A DNA stretch of 30,767 bases from Stramenopiles sp. TOSAG23-2 (lineage: Eukaryota > Sar): NCBI GenBank assembly GCA_900128395.1, contig LT649379.1, forward strand, positions 1 through 30,767, in the 5' to 3' direction. The translations under genes were made by a program, and so were the position numbers. Every line of letters begins with the position of its first letter. Within the stretch, counting starts at the first letter, position 1. Positions 26,201 to 30,514 of this stretch are shown here, one piece after another. The notes beneath the pieces are model-generated. The model made no database searches. It worked only from the letters and a program-made list of their open reading frames with translations, and was not told the origin of the DNA.

Positions 26201-28591
26201 TTTGTTACCCATCACCGACCACTGCCCATCAATCCATGGAGGACATTTTTCCAGCATTTTAAGTACACTACAACTAAAATATACAGTAGAAAAAGGACCG
26301 TTGTCTAGTGGAGATGAGATGTCTGGTCGTATACACCATCCATATGGACCAAAAGTCATTTCCATGGTACCATTTTCTTGATAGAATTTTGCAATGCCCC
26401 GACGAGTATGCCCCAACAACGACGTTGGTTTGTTAGGTGTTATATCAAAACTTACGGAATGCTTATCATTCGTAGCTTCTTTGTTTGCATCATGATTGCA
26501 ACTTAATTTACCATATACAACATTATTTACAACAACATCTCTGCCATGAATTGCTAACTTATTGACATTATACTCAGATCCACCGATGCTACTTATATAA
26601 GTCCAATTTCCTTCAAACCAACCTGGACATGATGCAGTTAGTAGTGGTGTGTTACATCTATACACAGTGCTTGTGAAAGGATGTGGTGCACCACTTGATA
26701 AAGTAATATCAAAAGTTGAAAATTCAGGTCTTCCACAAAATCCTGCCGGCGCCTCAACAACATGTATAGTCCCCTTTTCGTCCATTTTTTTAACAATAAA
26801 TCGCTTTACCCAATTTTCAAAATGAGTTGGCGAAAGACCTTCGATATCTAACATCAGCTCGTACGAATTTGTGGCCATAGAACATTTCATAGAACCATGA
26901 ATGTATTCTGTAGATTTTATGGTACCTAAATTTCTAGAATCGGTTACATTAAATCCCAGCACAACACTTTTCAAACTGTCACTGCCACTTGTATTGTTCA
27001 ATGAAATTCTAGGCCCAGCTAACCAATCTGGACATGGAATGGATAACAAAGACATTGAGCAAAAAAATTCATATGTATCAAACCCATTAGGGGTTGAAGT
27101 ACCAATTGCCACTGGCTTAGCACATTTTCCAGGCAGACTAACTGTAATTTTAAATGATACGTATGTTCGACTAAATTTAAATTTAGTATGACTACTCCAA
27201 TTCGTTACCGTGCTCGGTGATTGAAAAACGATATCTAGGTATGACTCTGGCCAATTTGCCATAGCTGTGTCACCAGGTATAGAATACGATTCAAGCTGTT
27301 GATCACATCTAATGCTTCCACTATACATAATACCATTTTTATCAATAAATTCTACTGCGTTTCTAGTGGAGTTAAAATAAACATCTACATCATTATTAGT
27401 CGTATGATCATTACTATTCAATAAATGACCACGCCAATTACCGTGAAGAAAAGTATTACATAAATTTTCTTCATTTGGCACTGTGCAATGTAGGCTCGTT
27501 CTTCTATAGGGAACCCGTTCATCAGTTTCAAAATTATATATGGAGGGGGTTGAAACATTATGTGGCCGTTGGCACCAATTGAATGGCGCACCAACATGTT
27601 CAAGGAGACTTGGATACTGCGTTACACGAAAGACACCCCTTAATTTATGTGCTGGATCAGTTTCCGTAAAATCAATTCTCCATTGTCCATAATCCCCTTC
27701 GCTCTGCGTTGACATTTGTTGGCATGTGACACTATATTGAAATTCAACTCCATTTGAAGTCGATAAAGATATTGTATTTCCATTATCCGCTATAGTCAAA
27801 ATCCAATTATCTAAATAAACGCCTGTCTCATGTATACTTGCCATAGATCCATTCCATGACCCGTGTAACCAATGAGGGCAGATATCGCTTAAAGCGGTTG
27901 AAGTACAACCTAAAGAGTCGTAATAATATTTTCCAGACGGGACATTCTCTTTACCATCGTCATACGAAGTAAGTTTCAATGTAGAAAAACTTGGGTATCT
28001 TGTATCTTGCTGACCATCTACATAGCAACTAGCTTGCCAACCATATGTAATTAAAACATCGATCGACGAGGACGTTCGACTACTTATACTTTCCGCAGCG
28101 ATTGTAGGTAATGTTTGTAAATTAGTCCTACCTAAACGTATGACACCACGTATAAATGGATATGTTTCAGACATCCAAGTCGGGGAATCAGGCATTACAT
28201 CCCATTCTATAGCCACGTTTAAATCATCTGAAGACTCTTCTTGCGATAGAATATCCCATTCTCTACCAACATTTAAAGCAGTAGTAGCCTTGCTAAGGTT
28301 TAAACCACAGCGCATTGTCCCACTAAACGGTTGAGTCAATATAACGGCTGATACATGATCTCCCACAACTGTTAATTCCCAGTTTTTAGCACTTTTCCAT
28401 TGACCTTGCAACCAAGGCGGACATAGCCTTGGTGCAGCACATGTTCCTTCGCATATGGGGTCGCATAATTCGTTGTTTGTGACTGGATCACAATCACAAT
28501 GTGAAGTTTGCCATGATTGGGAAAAAGGTATGCAAATTACTAGTATGGTCGTCAATAGTAAAATTAATACTAGTTCGAAATATTTTATCAT
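14237..28591 (-). CDS. Giant multidomain GPS receptor with embedded tetraspanin (4784 aa)
   Basis: A single uninterrupted ORF for a cell-surface protein with a huge ectodomain. Order by residue: signal peptide about 1-27; seven Cys/Trp repeats 57-1022; five FN3-like domains about 1046-1325, 1335-1755, 1763-1890, 1897-2010 and 2018-2318, three of them interrupted by Cys-rich inserts; four Calx-beta-like repeats about 2330-2810 (each with a hydrophobic strand, E-x-G and a DDYDD or DDD acidic loop); a REJ/PKD-like beta region about 2820-3650; an EGF-like module 3693-3749 ending CQCKAAWTGKYC; a GAIN-like region with a GPS at 4009-4050 (C4009, W4012, W4019, C4038, H4042-L-S). Nine predicted TMs: 4079-4102, 4170-4192, 4213-4232, 4412-4436, 4441-4466, 4473-4490, 4580-4603, 4685-4710 and 4722-4746. 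IQ motifs lie at 4363-4383 and 4652-4672. TMs 4 to 7 with the CCG loop at 4536-4538 form a tetraspanin. GPS proteins with REJ regions recall polycystin-1, but no PLAT domain and no polycystin channel core are recognised. Roles in adhesion or mechanosensing are inference. Confidence 0.92.
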   Translation of the reverse strand: MIKYFELVLILLLTTILVICIPFSQSWQTSHCDCDPVTNNELCDPICEGTCAAPRLCPPWLQGQWKSAKNWELTVVGDHVSAVILTQPFSGTMRCGLNLSKATTALNVGREWDILSQEESSDDLNVAIEWDVMPDSPTWMSETYPFIRGVIRLGRTNLQTLPTIAAESISSRTSSSIDVLITYGWQASCYVDGQQDTRYPSFSTLKLTSYDDGKENVPSGKYYYDSLGCTSTALSDICPHWLHGSWNGSMASIHETGVYLDNWILTIADNGNTISLSTSNGVEFQYSVTCQQMSTQSEGDYGQWRIDFTETDPAHKLRGVFRVTQYPSLLEHVGAPFNWCQRPHNVSTPSIYNFETDERVPYRRTSLHCTVPNEENLCNTFLHGNWRGHLLNSNDHTTNNDVDVYFNSTRNAVEFIDKNGIMYSGSIRCDQQLESYSIPGDTAMANWPESYLDIVFQSPSTVTNWSSHTKFKFSRTYVSFKITVSLPGKCAKPVAIGTSTPNGFDTYEFFCSMSLLSIPCPDWLAGPRISLNNTSGSDSLKSVVLGFNVTDSRNLGTIKSTEYIHGSMKCSMATNSYELMLDIEGLSPTHFENWVKRFIVKKMDEKGTIHVVEAPAGFCGRPEFSTFDITLSSGAPHPFTSTVYRCNTPLLTASCPGWFEGNWTYISSIGGSEYNVNKLAIHGRDVVVNNVVYGKLSCNHDANKEATNDKHSVSFDITPNKPTSLLGHTRRGIAKFYQENGTMEMTFGPYGWCIRPDISSPLDNGPFSTVYFSCSVLKMLEKCPPWIDGQWSVMGNKYLPLINTFSNIENSYTMIVNGTRSSINNISGHNDRIESIFCRASSFNEINYIGTTISVDIKYNVGIDAIERGLIFLDDTDPRSEIKMDFSPYNWCQRPRYSSGKEKKDSLDTTRQANGTCATPLTTENCPIWLQGHWKFFNNNADGTTTSTKWVIEENLLYNKLTNTTTAVAEITCKSISIQDFTIRLDIAYYFPSSWNGRIFRTLAKRMDRNKISVLIPPIGWCSPPPKTMRLDPENPYQYDEGYLVEVPSSPKSLVVTTVQENLDTSVAVSRSSLTNIFRLSDSDNFSPILYYLIEYDVKAPQQAICFNNYNITANKVLGSCCMFNKECMSNLCDQQTFSCTLRCTSNSQCAEATGKQNATCRKVDWLKTSIHYPKYACDTSRNAIDDSSPAKLCADVCYNTSIVDEDPTQAIGNCIFADNATCHHPSCKGGLIGKFTNGVVKYLQSSPCCADVVRDYCAQQNTLNIACHLENVRLSLGLTGYKKISTSSLVDGKSIVAIANLSAGMKYYFGMYALNEIGYSRPTFSMPSFEVPRALPPPPAALTVKQVEPDEGNNVTLELAKESLDVEFIAPSFDNGNSIVSYLLEYDRRIQFDSGSTGSQAKYLCNENYNPSISGETSYGKCSSNCDGTIGSCSVLDQCPLSSEGGGNDVCAACNNVTNDEVGSRYHDSDITCASLKEVERDLLDVSGSCRTEIETIRNYISDPFGDIPVISCTSPCMKNMTYVFANVERLNCERSGDVRYISTALDRSATSFLCDRDEGGQSCTNILSSYKSSLQSMSLNCQSLQDFPCCSDSIGKFFQNISASLARTSKKIVTLTTGPSFLQQTVEKEIHFSQASMAIEYYVFLQSSCPLYHDNRNCLNLAYTHEPRNSTETLTSSCVAAVRTYCKCQNPFDMGCSRYDFSKDLDYVPDGSIVIAADGDSFNYRISSLEKRTAYRVRVSSVNDVGRGITRMSIALPALMIPSKPIYNHVMLHTTSTREAYSTSLIIQFEPSFEDRQWTDSFDIEFGHVSLKNVIEYVNCEQAHNASLSCVTIESTLATYSQRADANATYMYERILYNLIPGKEYFFRVYTVIANRRGRSRLSDPLSIIPPIQTPNAPIDLYVTHINGSSLFVSWKVPDFDGGSKIRKYRVEYRQVSPFNCSSINNCSCELNYSNDRCGEIVYNFTKVEHAVDSTTTHIVEITRLKMGVFYNVNITACNAIGCGLTSSHNPVKTMQPPEIPTRVEQAIHNYSTLSILYSPPVSNGGDAISSYFIAWAEIFTDIKYRKLNSTNETNSTNSTMNTLEIAKRYQFLNGVHEIVTPTLFKNYEETTARKYYENCSCLETTKNNVSYGGCCCDNSDCQSNVCHPGLGYCTALCSTVADCHMDPIVQSVSENMCSSDMFCEVRCPFDTLNKLSPCSIMLQKNVSSPPCVIEDFSYSWIRSKKIGYHNSTIPRQSCIQYILTYCSIIAPNDPACKWDSILNIGKQIPKCKQRKPRSEFVGIRANSLITSLEPNHRYFLRISACNSAGCGLNVSIGIPIAPMPQILLSESKQCVVEGKENDTYSVVLNSRPSSPIALYIDGVADELENMRRKIIFDKSNWSVPVDINVLALNDDYDDVETLTSNLVHSIKTQDVVYDLYQDYIPKRNITIEIKDNDYSGVLIWNTSVITSEVGLKGSYEVQLRSRPLHDVAFTMNSGEDIFIHPETIIFRNSIFDYRVNHTVNVTARPDDYDDPLVSTSIITHTSSTDDSNYYNIHIPDVSVTVIDEDTAGVVLTPNIFYGVDEGGRVTYDIKLTAQPRTPVLILISLNPASDGMLAKTPSQYIGNESSLSFSTSVIVRPNGDIAVLPAALLFDVGKENWMDPKTFTLNIDDDDTDLGVTYNTLIQHVAISDDATYNCEPCSDLITPVFNVSINDNDVAGILLSRKNLVVTEDGTRADIFFVELESAPRSIVVIQIKSLKNQVVVSPSQITFTSFNYMIQQKVNVSAFDDGILETQVHFDKLVYEITTDDKLFQKIVLEATNLRIIDASAVVDTSPPPSVLSMVQADNINEIHVTFDRPAYVELIGIEHSEDCNEFFSTRTAKLFGTGAFCYWHSRTQLRVREGTPLEKHVVPGSKLALLGGVVRSTLTSVIFSEGTYVLQPRLPPPEMTYAYYGDTGTELFVNFTGYCYGGFHDVAGATLCTNVFANSDKLGGAASCSWISPCLLRISLGFGSSIQPAFGLNRCGTCECQSCLPTPAYVNYYGYATKCSTSEYACTDEFCYCSVSSDISKEVLCPEGRSLRLIPDAVKPIRHSILSASGCIKIDVPPNVVEPTASIIALPHASICNDLTIDGTNSITSGGGRDDVTWSVASIYTAQGSAGSDYRTYFTESLNNISNAASSVQALRLSIPRDVLVVGFNGGIREIAVALTIENILGEHSSKSLKIAMSDSDNFYPIILMNDTTKIRRSEQFIVNGAVLPTCGTDSIIDVKFNWYITKNAANGKVNVVDTSTIDRFDGSKVIKIPAFFFESNMKYTIELQINKEGYSQSAFRTIIVLLSSIHVDVGALQRQQSVYNTFSLDASRSISDDISPDQYGSFGNKLKFVWSCSRRSGHGCAISYGINTYASEDGSALNFPAFTFTDVSEPYLFSVNVEFLGNSAMKTVAVQFVEIKGPSVDIKSPIMNKINTDKRFVLNGILEDGKVGGKNYVLHWEETSGYLNEQKEIQSVYGSPLDRISLVILPNSFLPGRSYSFRLSATNTEGTNYAEVSIRTNKPPSSGYIETYPEIATSSTTQFVTYTNSWADDIEDLPFTYLFSFIDVDNNDTIIPISTGPSFSTEIKHLLPYLKGVKLYKMVVTVTDNLGASFSTSKRKDGSTMIVKVISANAWDHSWYIGMRESDQYLSMLDELNHNDLSFKVISLAETLSSNKACDDDIQKCNNQTERHYVNSTCSEGFQRNMDHNSNYGKYSKLRLSPCQCKAAWTGKYCHLKKNEVDRRVKVRKDLMTVLTSRFEDLLVTEAVIQQQVLCINSIMDTPSEIDLSIVDDGISHLHNLFAPREFISVIDAAPIVVKTLQTIVTSAKLPGRNADILSNKSHSGYLGDRSHVAGLILNLTASVSRALLNHHVSGEFHLTLKSDDITMWAKREAFGGSYNINLDRNLGSVEAASINIDTSTYAMSLNKIDICAAALNLHYRNSVGNAIVSIEIFDGDKVDSGAVEWKELQVPVTLSIPVSPLFNGTVKDEKALCSYWDNKEKAWVVDGIFTEGKSAAGNTYICQSTHLSQFALMSRIIPSTPTFKKYVGDIKIGLYTYDTFNWDTTIVMIVYSGLLVLTCVAAIYITRKSYKMTSHRDLKSFLLFGSTKVAQRRPLVYLYNRTPVNFCKRVKHGFKTNHLLFACINDLIMRRALSILSLMTFTGAAFLIMCLSAYTIGTIETKTIDPGVSYTNLDPHVPIINTTIAAVIAIYVLMSVKNHISTTRSNFGRVINVSSGSATFVWEIVFKMIRYLLFGSSKVHRRLATSYDLIQGLSLYKAGPSSAKRWRNFEVLHIRALKYATRKDVAKRRLKSGDANNPLHGTTHSYERYVVDAIMHGSTPLSREIYNCATTVQAMWRGYSVRLRRRIFEAHYYNILKAQETINEKFFLPAFPQNIKTVILLLQSLLTSISFALLVYSLYSYQYIFLTPYASASLILGFFVANGASFGIYLLKFTSGKILFIFPSVMLLLLVVLASYNMEIVNVKALSKSNWDDIRTIWIDAAKNDGTSDDLAKIQNDGECCGFGDKLDYPVEECKYNNSTVLYRGDGCYSYIISDLVDHTELMGSISYVMITIQAISLFLSLFLMRYLPTNLEEDDYVTKGEKDKVNLLKELLFLENNGKVVASSIQLTKTVYDGAACTIQSLVRRYLGKTRQVRYLEIAHIKRNTSIDLLPVFGYMFLLIVLHAYCSFLMFTYGIKFDFDREILWSKTYLWTSFFIFFIIQPLIIILSEMLMKDWIPHMFYYIMKWGEMLRIQNMLEEDIIREGKSA
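14576..14638 (-). other. Second IQ-like motif of the giant protein (residues 4652-4672)
   Basis: After the tetraspanin's last membrane segment and a charged linker, the protein reads CTIQSLVRRYLGKTR, matching the IQ pattern IQxxxR[GK]xxx[RK] with Arg in place of Gly. Being on the same side as the first IQ motif, it would face the cytosol and could bind calmodulin or an EF-hand light chain. It is weaker than the first motif. Confidence 0.5.
14777..15364 (-). other. Tetraspanin fold inside the giant protein (residues 4410-4605)
   Basis: Three closely spaced membrane segments (4412-4436, 4441-4466, 4473-4490) are followed by an 88-residue loop and a fourth segment (4580-4603). The loop has the tetraspanin signature: the CCG triad at 4536-4538 preceded by KIQND, then Cys at 4550 and Cys at 4564 in a G-x-G-C context, giving the four-cysteine pattern of a large extracellular loop. 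The first loop is very short for a tetraspanin. The rest of the order (short inner loop, long CCG loop, final TM) fits. Confidence 0.75.
15443..15505 (-). other. First IQ motif of the giant protein (residues 4363-4383)
   Basis: The sequence CATTVQAMWRGYSVRLRRR fits the IQ consensus [IV]QxxxRGxxx[RK] exactly (V4368, Q4369, R4373, G4374, R4378). It lies in the cytosolic linker between the third predicted TM and the tetraspanin part. Such motifs bind calmodulin or related light chains, which suggests calcium-dependent control of the receptor. Confidence 0.75.
16442..16579 (-). other. GPS motif of the giant protein (residues 4005-4050)
   Basis: CSYWD at 4009-4013, W4019, C4038 and HLSQFAL at 4042-4048, just 29 residues before the first TM, is the GPS layout in which the chain self-cleaves between Leu and Ser/Thr. 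Two of the four usual cysteines are absent: the one that normally follows the second Trp, and the second of the CxC pair (here C-Q-S). The His-Leu-Ser triad needed for cleavage is intact. Confidence 0.85.
17642..20134 (-). other. REJ/PKD-like ectodomain region of the giant protein (residues 2820-3650)
   Basis: A long beta-rich stretch with features of the receptor-for-egg-jelly region: repeats containing FSLDASRS near 3341-3348, KLKFVWSC near 3364-3371, a later VLHWEETSG, and a PKD-like motif VVTVTDNLGA near 3618-3627. A Cys-rich insert (about 3003-3060, with the CGTCECQSC cluster at 3009-3017) interrupts it. Boundaries are approximate. The assignment rests on pattern and on the position before EGF and GPS. 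Confidence 0.6.
20162..21604 (-). repeat. Four Calx-beta-like repeats in the giant protein (residues 2330-2810)
   Basis: Four units start near 2330, 2442, 2554 and 2703. Each has an opening hydrophobic strand (GVLIWN, GVVLTP, GILLSR), an acidic-Gly turn followed by a strand, a [RQA]P strand-turn (NSRPSSP, RSRPLHD, AQPRTP, SAPRSI), a buried Phe (IIFD, IIFR, LLFD, ITFT) and an acidic loop (DDYDD, DDYDD, DDDDTD, DDG). The first three units end in an [IV]xDxD linker into the next. Spacing is about 110-150 residues. Calx-beta repeats bind calcium through such acidic loops. The fourth unit has a reduced acidic loop. Confidence 0.75.
21638..25456 (-). other. FN3-like domains with Cys-rich inserts in the giant protein (residues 1046-2318)
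   Basis: Five FN3-like units are visible from their conserved strand pattern (a Pro-rich start, ...Y.[LI]EY in the C strand, L..[GN]..Y.F.[VI].A.N..G in the F-G region). Units 1, 2 and 5 are split after the ..Y.[LI]EYD/AWAE strand by inserts of about 165, 310 and 220 residues containing many cysteines. Inserts 1 and 5 share G-x-CC...C-x-SNxC...C-xxx-C...C. All three end with a related C...[YW]-type segment (DYC, TYC, TYC) and a Cys 8-10 residues later, then return to the FN3 F strand. Confidence 0.75.
25526..28423 (-). repeat. Seven-fold CPxW repeat in the giant protein (residues 57-1022)
   Basis: Units start at C57, C238, C378, C520, C655, C783 and C926, about 128-181 residues apart. Consensus: C-P-x-W-[LIF]-x-G-x-W, 30-50 residues later G-[ST]-[MIL]-x-C (C95, C290, C429, C570, C698, C838, C973), then an RG[VI]xR-like strand, then [YF]-[GN]-W-C-x-R-P or variant (C340, C490, C619, C752, C892, C1022), and a linker Cys before the next unit. 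Unit 1 lacks the standard end motif, with YGWQASC instead. Unit 3 has CNTFLHGNW. Unit 4 has lost the second Trp. I do not recognise a named domain. The GxW start and beta-rich pattern faintly recall lipocalin-like barrels, which is only a guess. Confidence 0.85.
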
Positions 28592-29203
28592 TTTTATACA
28601 ATGTAAAAATATAGAAAAATAATTTTATTTACAAAAATTTTAGATTGATATTTTATTAGCTGATATCCATTGCAAAATGTAAAAATATAGAAAAATAATT
28701 TTATTTACAAAAATTTTAGATTGATATTTTATTAGCTGATATCCATTGCAAGAATATGTTGCTTATTATATAACGTATATACTATATTAATGGGTAAAAA
28801 GCTGAAGGTTTTTATATGTATCAATTGTTTCAAAATATGTCTCTATATATTATTTATTGTATATTATTGTTTATGCAAGTTAATTAATTAATATACTAGT
28901 ATTATTATAGGTATCAATCATGTATGTATTATTAGAAAAAGCTGTGTTCTACTCTTTACAATAAATTAAAATTAATAAAAAATCAATAGTAATACGTTTT
29001 ATTTTATTTTTAGTCATGCGGCCTGGCTGGCACGCCGACATCACAGGCATTATAGTTTCATTAATATCATCCATAGAAATTTGCTAAAATTTTAAATTTA
29101 AAAGAACGTACGATTCTTCGTACCATTAATATCTTTTTTATGCACATCATATTCAATATATTTTATATAATATAATATTTGAACAGATCTCTCTTGTTTT
29201 TTT
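28592..29203. other. Region between giant and double-tetraspanin genes, upstream of the giant gene
   Basis: 612 bp upstream of the giant start, very AT-rich. It contains an exact 76-bp tandem duplication directly before the start codon and an isolated G+C-rich patch (GCGGCCTGGCTGGCACGCCG, 29018-29037). A 38-codon minus-strand frame reads through this patch but has no recognisable product. The poly(A) site of the double-tetraspanin gene and the promoter of the giant gene must both lie here. Confidence 0.5.
28600..28751. repeat. Exact 76-bp tandem duplication upstream of the giant gene
   Basis: 28600-28675 and 28676-28751 are identical, from AATGTAAAAATATAG to ATATCCATTGCAA. The unit begins 9 bp upstream of the giant gene's start codon (minus strand), so it duplicates the proximal 5' UTR or promoter. 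Like the 122-bp event in the GTPase gene, it has exactly two copies without any difference. Confidence 0.95.
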
Positions 29204-30514
29204 TTAATCATCCTCCTCATCTGATGTATTAATACCTTCTTCTAGTCTTAATACTTCCAATTCTTCATCATCTAAAGCTGCTTCTGCACGACGGATTCTT
29301 TGATACATGTAACACGATCCACACGTATTAAACAATAAAACAACAACAACTATGGCAGCAGCAATGCCTAATTTATACATATGATGCGACATAATAATTT
29401 CAACATCTTCTTCCGTGTAACCAGGTGCAATTTTATCTTCTAATACAGACCATTCAGCTTTTACCACAGTTCGCATTTGTGTTGCATAATGAAATGACAA
29501 AACGCTTGATACGAAAAATAAAATAATTAATATTATTAATGAGCAAAAATAACATCTCATTAATGCACTGCTTTCTTTTCGTACAGCACAATATCCAATA
29601 CCACTTAATGTAGACATCAAAGAACCTAACACAGCAAGAAAATATGGAATCCACAAACCAGTCAAATGTTCTAACCCAGTAATTACACTTAATAATATAA
29701 CTAAAATACCAATAATAAATGTTGCACTATTAACAACTAACATAAAGTTACGAAATGTATATAAATGTCCTAGCAATTGAGATGTTGCACACATCGATAC
29801 AAACAATAAAATTGCTGAGATTAAACAAACAACTCCAGCAACGGCCATATGTTGTTCAATCCATTTTACCGTACTATTGTCAGGCATTCCATCACTTAAA
29901 TAATTCCAATAATATTCTACCAATGCTTCTGCATTCTGTAATTATATGTATGATGTATGCGTGCGTATTGTTAGAGGAGGATAATAGATATATTATACTT
30001 ATGTATAGGTTTAGGGGAATATTAAAAATTCACTTACATCTGAAAAAAAAAAGCAATAAAATGCACTAAACAATAAACCAGATGCAAATACCATTAATAG
30101 AACTAAATATGTGAATAAAAAGTATGACCGTTTTCTACCTGTTGCAAACGAACCAGCGAGTCCATTAAAACTAATAACTAACAGTGCAACACCCATGAAC
30201 ACGACAGTAGCCCAAGCGTTTTCAAAAAGAGATGTTGCACCTTTTGCAGATGCCCCAAGCGAACTTTCATTTGGCATGACATTTGCTGTTTTATTAATAT
30301 TCATATCTGCAGTACGGTTTGCCGCAGCTTGAATTGTTTTGTTTCGATTTGTTATTGTTATAGTAGTTGCACCATAATATATTAAAACGCATGCCAAAAT
30401 CATAGTCAATGTATTAATGACTACTAAATAACATTTTGCATAGCAACGTGCACAACAATCTTTCTTTTCATTATTTGTCGATAGAGCTGAACGATGCTTG
30501 GATAATTTTGCCAT
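29204..30514 (-). CDS. Two-exon gene for an 8-TM double-tetraspanin-like protein (402 aa)
   Basis: Exon 1 (30038-30514) encodes 159 residues and exon 2 (29204-29935) encodes 243, joined in phase 0 (...CFFFSD then NAEALVEYYW...). Without splicing, exon 1 would run on only eight residues to a stop, and exon 2 would have no ATG near its start. Predicted TMs: 28-50, 101-124, 131-154, 188-210, 222-246, 254-277, 286-310, 345-370. TMs 1-4 and TMs 5-8 each follow tetraspanin order (TM, loop, TM, short polar loop, TM, longer loop, TM). The polar loops are ATGRKRS and VRKESSALMR. No CCG motif is present, and the putative large loops are short (about 33 and 34 residues). The N-terminus has CCARCYAKC, a likely palmitoylation cluster. 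The first loop carries the sequons NRT, NKT and NES. The C-terminal tail is acidic. The tetraspanin relation is by topology only. Confidence 0.8.
29936..30037 (-). other. Spliceosomal intron, 102 nt, phase 0
   Basis: On the minus strand it starts GTAAGT and ends TTACAG, with CTCTAAC as a branch-like element about 40 nt before the acceptor. It interrupts the chain just after the third TM. In-frame stops are present soon after the donor. The donor and the CTAAC core are shared with the 76-nt intron at 9922-9997, suggesting a stringent splice code in this genome. Confidence 0.85.

Noticed and set aside
14237-28591. PLAT domain or polycystin cation-channel core in the giant protein, expected from the REJ-GPS similarity to polycystin-1
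   Set aside because: The linker between the first and second TM is only about 67 residues and lacks the PLAT pattern. The later TMs match a tetraspanin plus two extra segments rather than a channel module.
28955-29074. 38-codon minus-strand frame through the G+C-rich patch
   Set aside because: It starts MDDINETIMPVM and has no recognisable motif. It could be an unrecognised small gene but nothing beyond being open supports it.
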